DNA from: an uncultured Oscillospiraceae bacterium | Lineage (GTDB): Bacteria > Bacillota > Clostridia > Oscillospirales > Oscillospiraceae | Assembly (NCBI GenBank): GCA_934621665.1 | Contig: CAKTUT010000074.1 | Span: 1 to 8,233 of the forward strand | Length of the DNA: 8,233 nucleotides | Direction of reading: 5' to 3' | Program-made: the position numbers and the translations under genes | In this document: positions 6,754 to 8,233 of the stretch, piece by piece | How the letters are laid out: each line of letters opens with the position of its first letter | Numbering within the stretch: the stretch's first letter is position 1 | The notes under the pieces: model-generated | Told to the model about the DNA's origin: nothing | Seen by the model: the letters and a program-made list of their open reading frames with translations, nothing else | The model's database searches: none

Positions 6754-6770
6754 AGTAAATTGATTTTACT
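6754..6770 (+). promoter_or_regulatory. Operator-like inverted repeat, copy 2 (probable ROK site)
   Basis: AGTAAA-TTGAT-TTTACT, a perfect 6-bp inverted repeat with a 5-bp centre. It begins 3 bp after the -10 box and covers the likely transcription start of the sugar-binding protein gene. Arms and spacing are identical to the dyad at 5282-5300; the centres differ, as expected for a dimer that contacts only the arms. The placement suits a repressor. The ROK protein encoded across the same intergenic region is the obvious candidate. Confidence 0.75.
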
Positions 6771-6823
6771 CGAATTGACTTTTCGAGCGAAGCAATTGCA
6801 GAATCGTAATCATTTTTATTTAT

Positions 6824-6828
6824 GGAGG
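6824..6828 (+). promoter_or_regulatory. Ribosome binding site of the sugar-binding protein gene
   Basis: GGAGG with 6 nt of TAAAAA before the ATG at 6835. This near-ideal site confirms the start and predicts strong translation. Confidence 0.8.
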
Positions 6829-6834
6829 TAAAAA

Positions 6835-8196
6835 ATGAAAAGACTATTATCTGTGCTTCTGGTTATCGCCATGCTGCTGACGTTTGCCGCGTGCGCATCC
6901 AGCAGTGACACCCCGGCGCAGGCCGAAACGCCCGCCGCCGACAACAGCGCTGCTGCGGAAACCCCGGCAGCCGAGGAACAGCCCGCCGAAGAAGCGCCCG
7001 CCACAACTGGCGAGCCTGTTACCATTGAATACTGGTATCAGAACTCCTATTACGACGACTGGATCAACAAGATGGTTGCGGATTTCCACGCTGAGAACCC
7101 AGACATCACCGTTGTCCCCGTTCTGCACGGCGACGATCAGGCTCTGACCACTGCGCTGACTGCCGCGTTCCAGGAGGGCAAAGCCCCCACCCTGTTCCAC
7201 ACCCGTGCCAACAACTCCCTCGCCGCCTACGCAACCGAGGGCGTACTTCAGGATATGTCCGGCTATGGTTTCGATGCCCTTGAGACCGATGCCGGCCTTG
7301 CCGGCGGCACGGTTGACGGCAAGCTCTATGCCGCCTGCCTCGGCTACAGCGCATTCTGCGTCATCTACAATCAGGACATCTTTGACGAGTTGAGTCTCAC
7401 GCCGCCCACCACCTTTGACGAGCTGGTCAGCGTGGTCAAGGCCTGTCAGGATGCCGGTTACGGCGGCATCGCCTACCCGGGCAGCACTGCCGGTCATGTG
7501 TGGATCTCCCGCGGCCTGTTCCGTGATGCCATGACGGTAGACGGCTACAATGCCTTTGAGCTCGGCATTGACAACGGTACGGTCACCGACGTGTACGACT
7601 ATCCCGAAGCGGTTGACGCCATCCGCTCCATGTCCGCCTACTGCTCCAATGGCCTGTTGTATAACGGTTCTGACGCCATGGACACCGACGCAGAAATCAG
7701 CCTGTTCGCCACCGGCGAGTGCGCCATGATGGTCAACTATACCGGCGTTATGCTTTCGGCTGAGGCGCTGCTTGACATGAATCTTGGCATTTTCCCGCTG
7801 CTCGGCCAGACCGGTGCGGGTAAATACTACGCCGAAATCAACAACATGATCTCCATGTACTCCGGCGCTTCCGACGAGGAAAAGGCCGCCGGCGCAAAGT
7901 TCATCTCGTTCCTGCTGCGTGAGGACAACATGACCTACTACGCATCCACTCGTACCGAAGTTCCGTCCGTCAACGGCATCGTTGCCGATCACAAATACGG
8001 CGAACTGTTCCAGCGTGAATTTGCCTCCCGCGGCATCAACATGCGCACTGTCTGCGTCACCAGCAACAGCGAAATGTGGAAAGCAGAGTTTGACGCGCTT
8101 CAGACCGGTGTGATCTTCAACGGCGTTGATCCCGACGAGGCCATCAAGAGCTTCAGTGACCACCTGAAAGCTGCCGATATCGCAAGCTATTCGTAA
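6835..8196 (+). CDS. ABC transporter extracellular sugar-binding lipoprotein (family 1, SBP_bac_1/8 type)
   Basis: A 453-residue lipoprotein that captures a sugar or oligosaccharide outside the membrane and delivers it to an ABC permease. Residues 1-19 are a lipoprotein signal peptide (KR, hydrophobic core, then LTFAAC) with Cys20 as the lipid anchor. Residues 21-60 form a low-complexity Ala/Glu/Pro/Ser tether. The binding fold starts at about 62 (VTIEYWYQNSYYDDWINKMV), followed by FHAENPDITV, a typical opening of family 1 solute-binding proteins. Later parts also fit the family: DGKLYAACLGYSAFCVIYNQ (161-180), TTFDELVSVVKACQDAGYGG, FATGECAMMVNYTG, and the C-terminal FISFLLREDN. The aromatic residues near the fold's start are the kind that stack on sugars. 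It is divergent from the ROK gene and has its own promoter with an operator-like dyad. No permease or ATPase gene is visible; permease genes commonly follow and would lie beyond the right edge. The exact substrate is unknown. Confidence 0.92.
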   Translation: MKRLLSVLLVIAMLLTFAACASSSDTPAQAETPAADNSAAAETPAAEEQPAEEAPATTGEPVTIEYWYQNSYYDDWINKMVADFHAENPDITVVPVLHGDDQALTTALTAAFQEGKAPTLFHTRANNSLAAYATEGVLQDMSGYGFDALETDAGLAGGTVDGKLYAACLGYSAFCVIYNQDIFDELSLTPPTTFDELVSVVKACQDAGYGGIAYPGSTAGHVWISRGLFRDAMTVDGYNAFELGIDNGTVTDVYDYPEAVDAIRSMSAYCSNGLLYNGSDAMDTDAEISLFATGECAMMVNYTGVMLSAEALLDMNLGIFPLLGQTGAGKYYAEINNMISMYSGASDEEKAAGAKFISFLLREDNMTYYASTRTEVPSVNGIVADHKYGELFQREFASRGINMRTVCVTSNSEMWKAEFDALQTGVIFNGVDPDEAIKSFSDHLKAADIASYS

Positions 8197-8233
8197 TTTC
8201 TCTTTTTTAAATAACCTTAATAATCCATGTAGC

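Noticed and set aside
6847..8163. A 438-codon open frame on the minus strand opposite the sugar-binding protein gene
   Set aside because: It is almost fully antisense to a well-supported lipoprotein gene, is Gly/Val/His-rich without motifs, and has no upstream signals.
8197..8233. T-rich stretch after the sugar-binding protein gene as a terminator
   Set aside because: No inverted repeat precedes the T-run within the window. Continued transcription into downstream transporter genes is at least as likely.

Overview
The window holds three intact genes and a small shared control circuit. It looks like a fragment of a polysaccharide or glycoside utilisation locus from a Gram-positive member of the Clostridia, perhaps a gut Oscillospiraceae-like species. 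The reasons are a three-repeat SLH cell-wall anchor on a large exported protein, a lipoprotein sugar-binding protein with an Ala/Glu/Pro-rich tether, GGAGG ribosome binding sites, and moderately GC-rich genes with AT-rich intergenic DNA. The lineage is inferred from these features, not from any marker gene.

Layout: positions 1-113 carry no confirmed gene but include a long imperfect hairpin (2-42). Positions 114-5255 (minus strand) encode a 1713-residue secreted, wall-anchored protein. Its order is signal peptide, three SLH repeats, Pro-rich linker, a beta-sandwich module, a small alpha/beta module, two tandem right-handed beta-helix (Pectate_lyase_3-like) modules, then further beta-sandwich modules. 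Positions 5256-5460 hold its promoter with an operator-like dyad, plus a strong terminator of the next gene. Positions 5461-6546 (minus) encode a ROK-family transcription regulator that has lost kinase residues. Positions 6547-6834 are a divergent control region. Positions 6835-8196 (plus) encode a family 1-type sugar-binding lipoprotein of an ABC importer; its permease genes would be expected just past the right edge.

The main finding is regulatory. The same inverted repeat, AGTAAA-N5-TTTACT, occurs exactly twice in the intergenic DNA: once overlapping the -10 box of the surface protein gene (5282-5300) and once just after the -10 box of the binding-protein gene (6754-6770). The only regulator present is the ROK protein encoded between them. 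The simplest reading is a local ROK regulon in which the wall-anchored beta-helix protein degrades or binds an extracellular glycan, the lipoprotein captures the released sugar, and the ROK protein releases both promoters when it senses the sugar. The glycan is not identified. The tandem beta-helix layout recalls GH55 exo-beta-1,3-glucanases, but this is only a structural analogy until tested.
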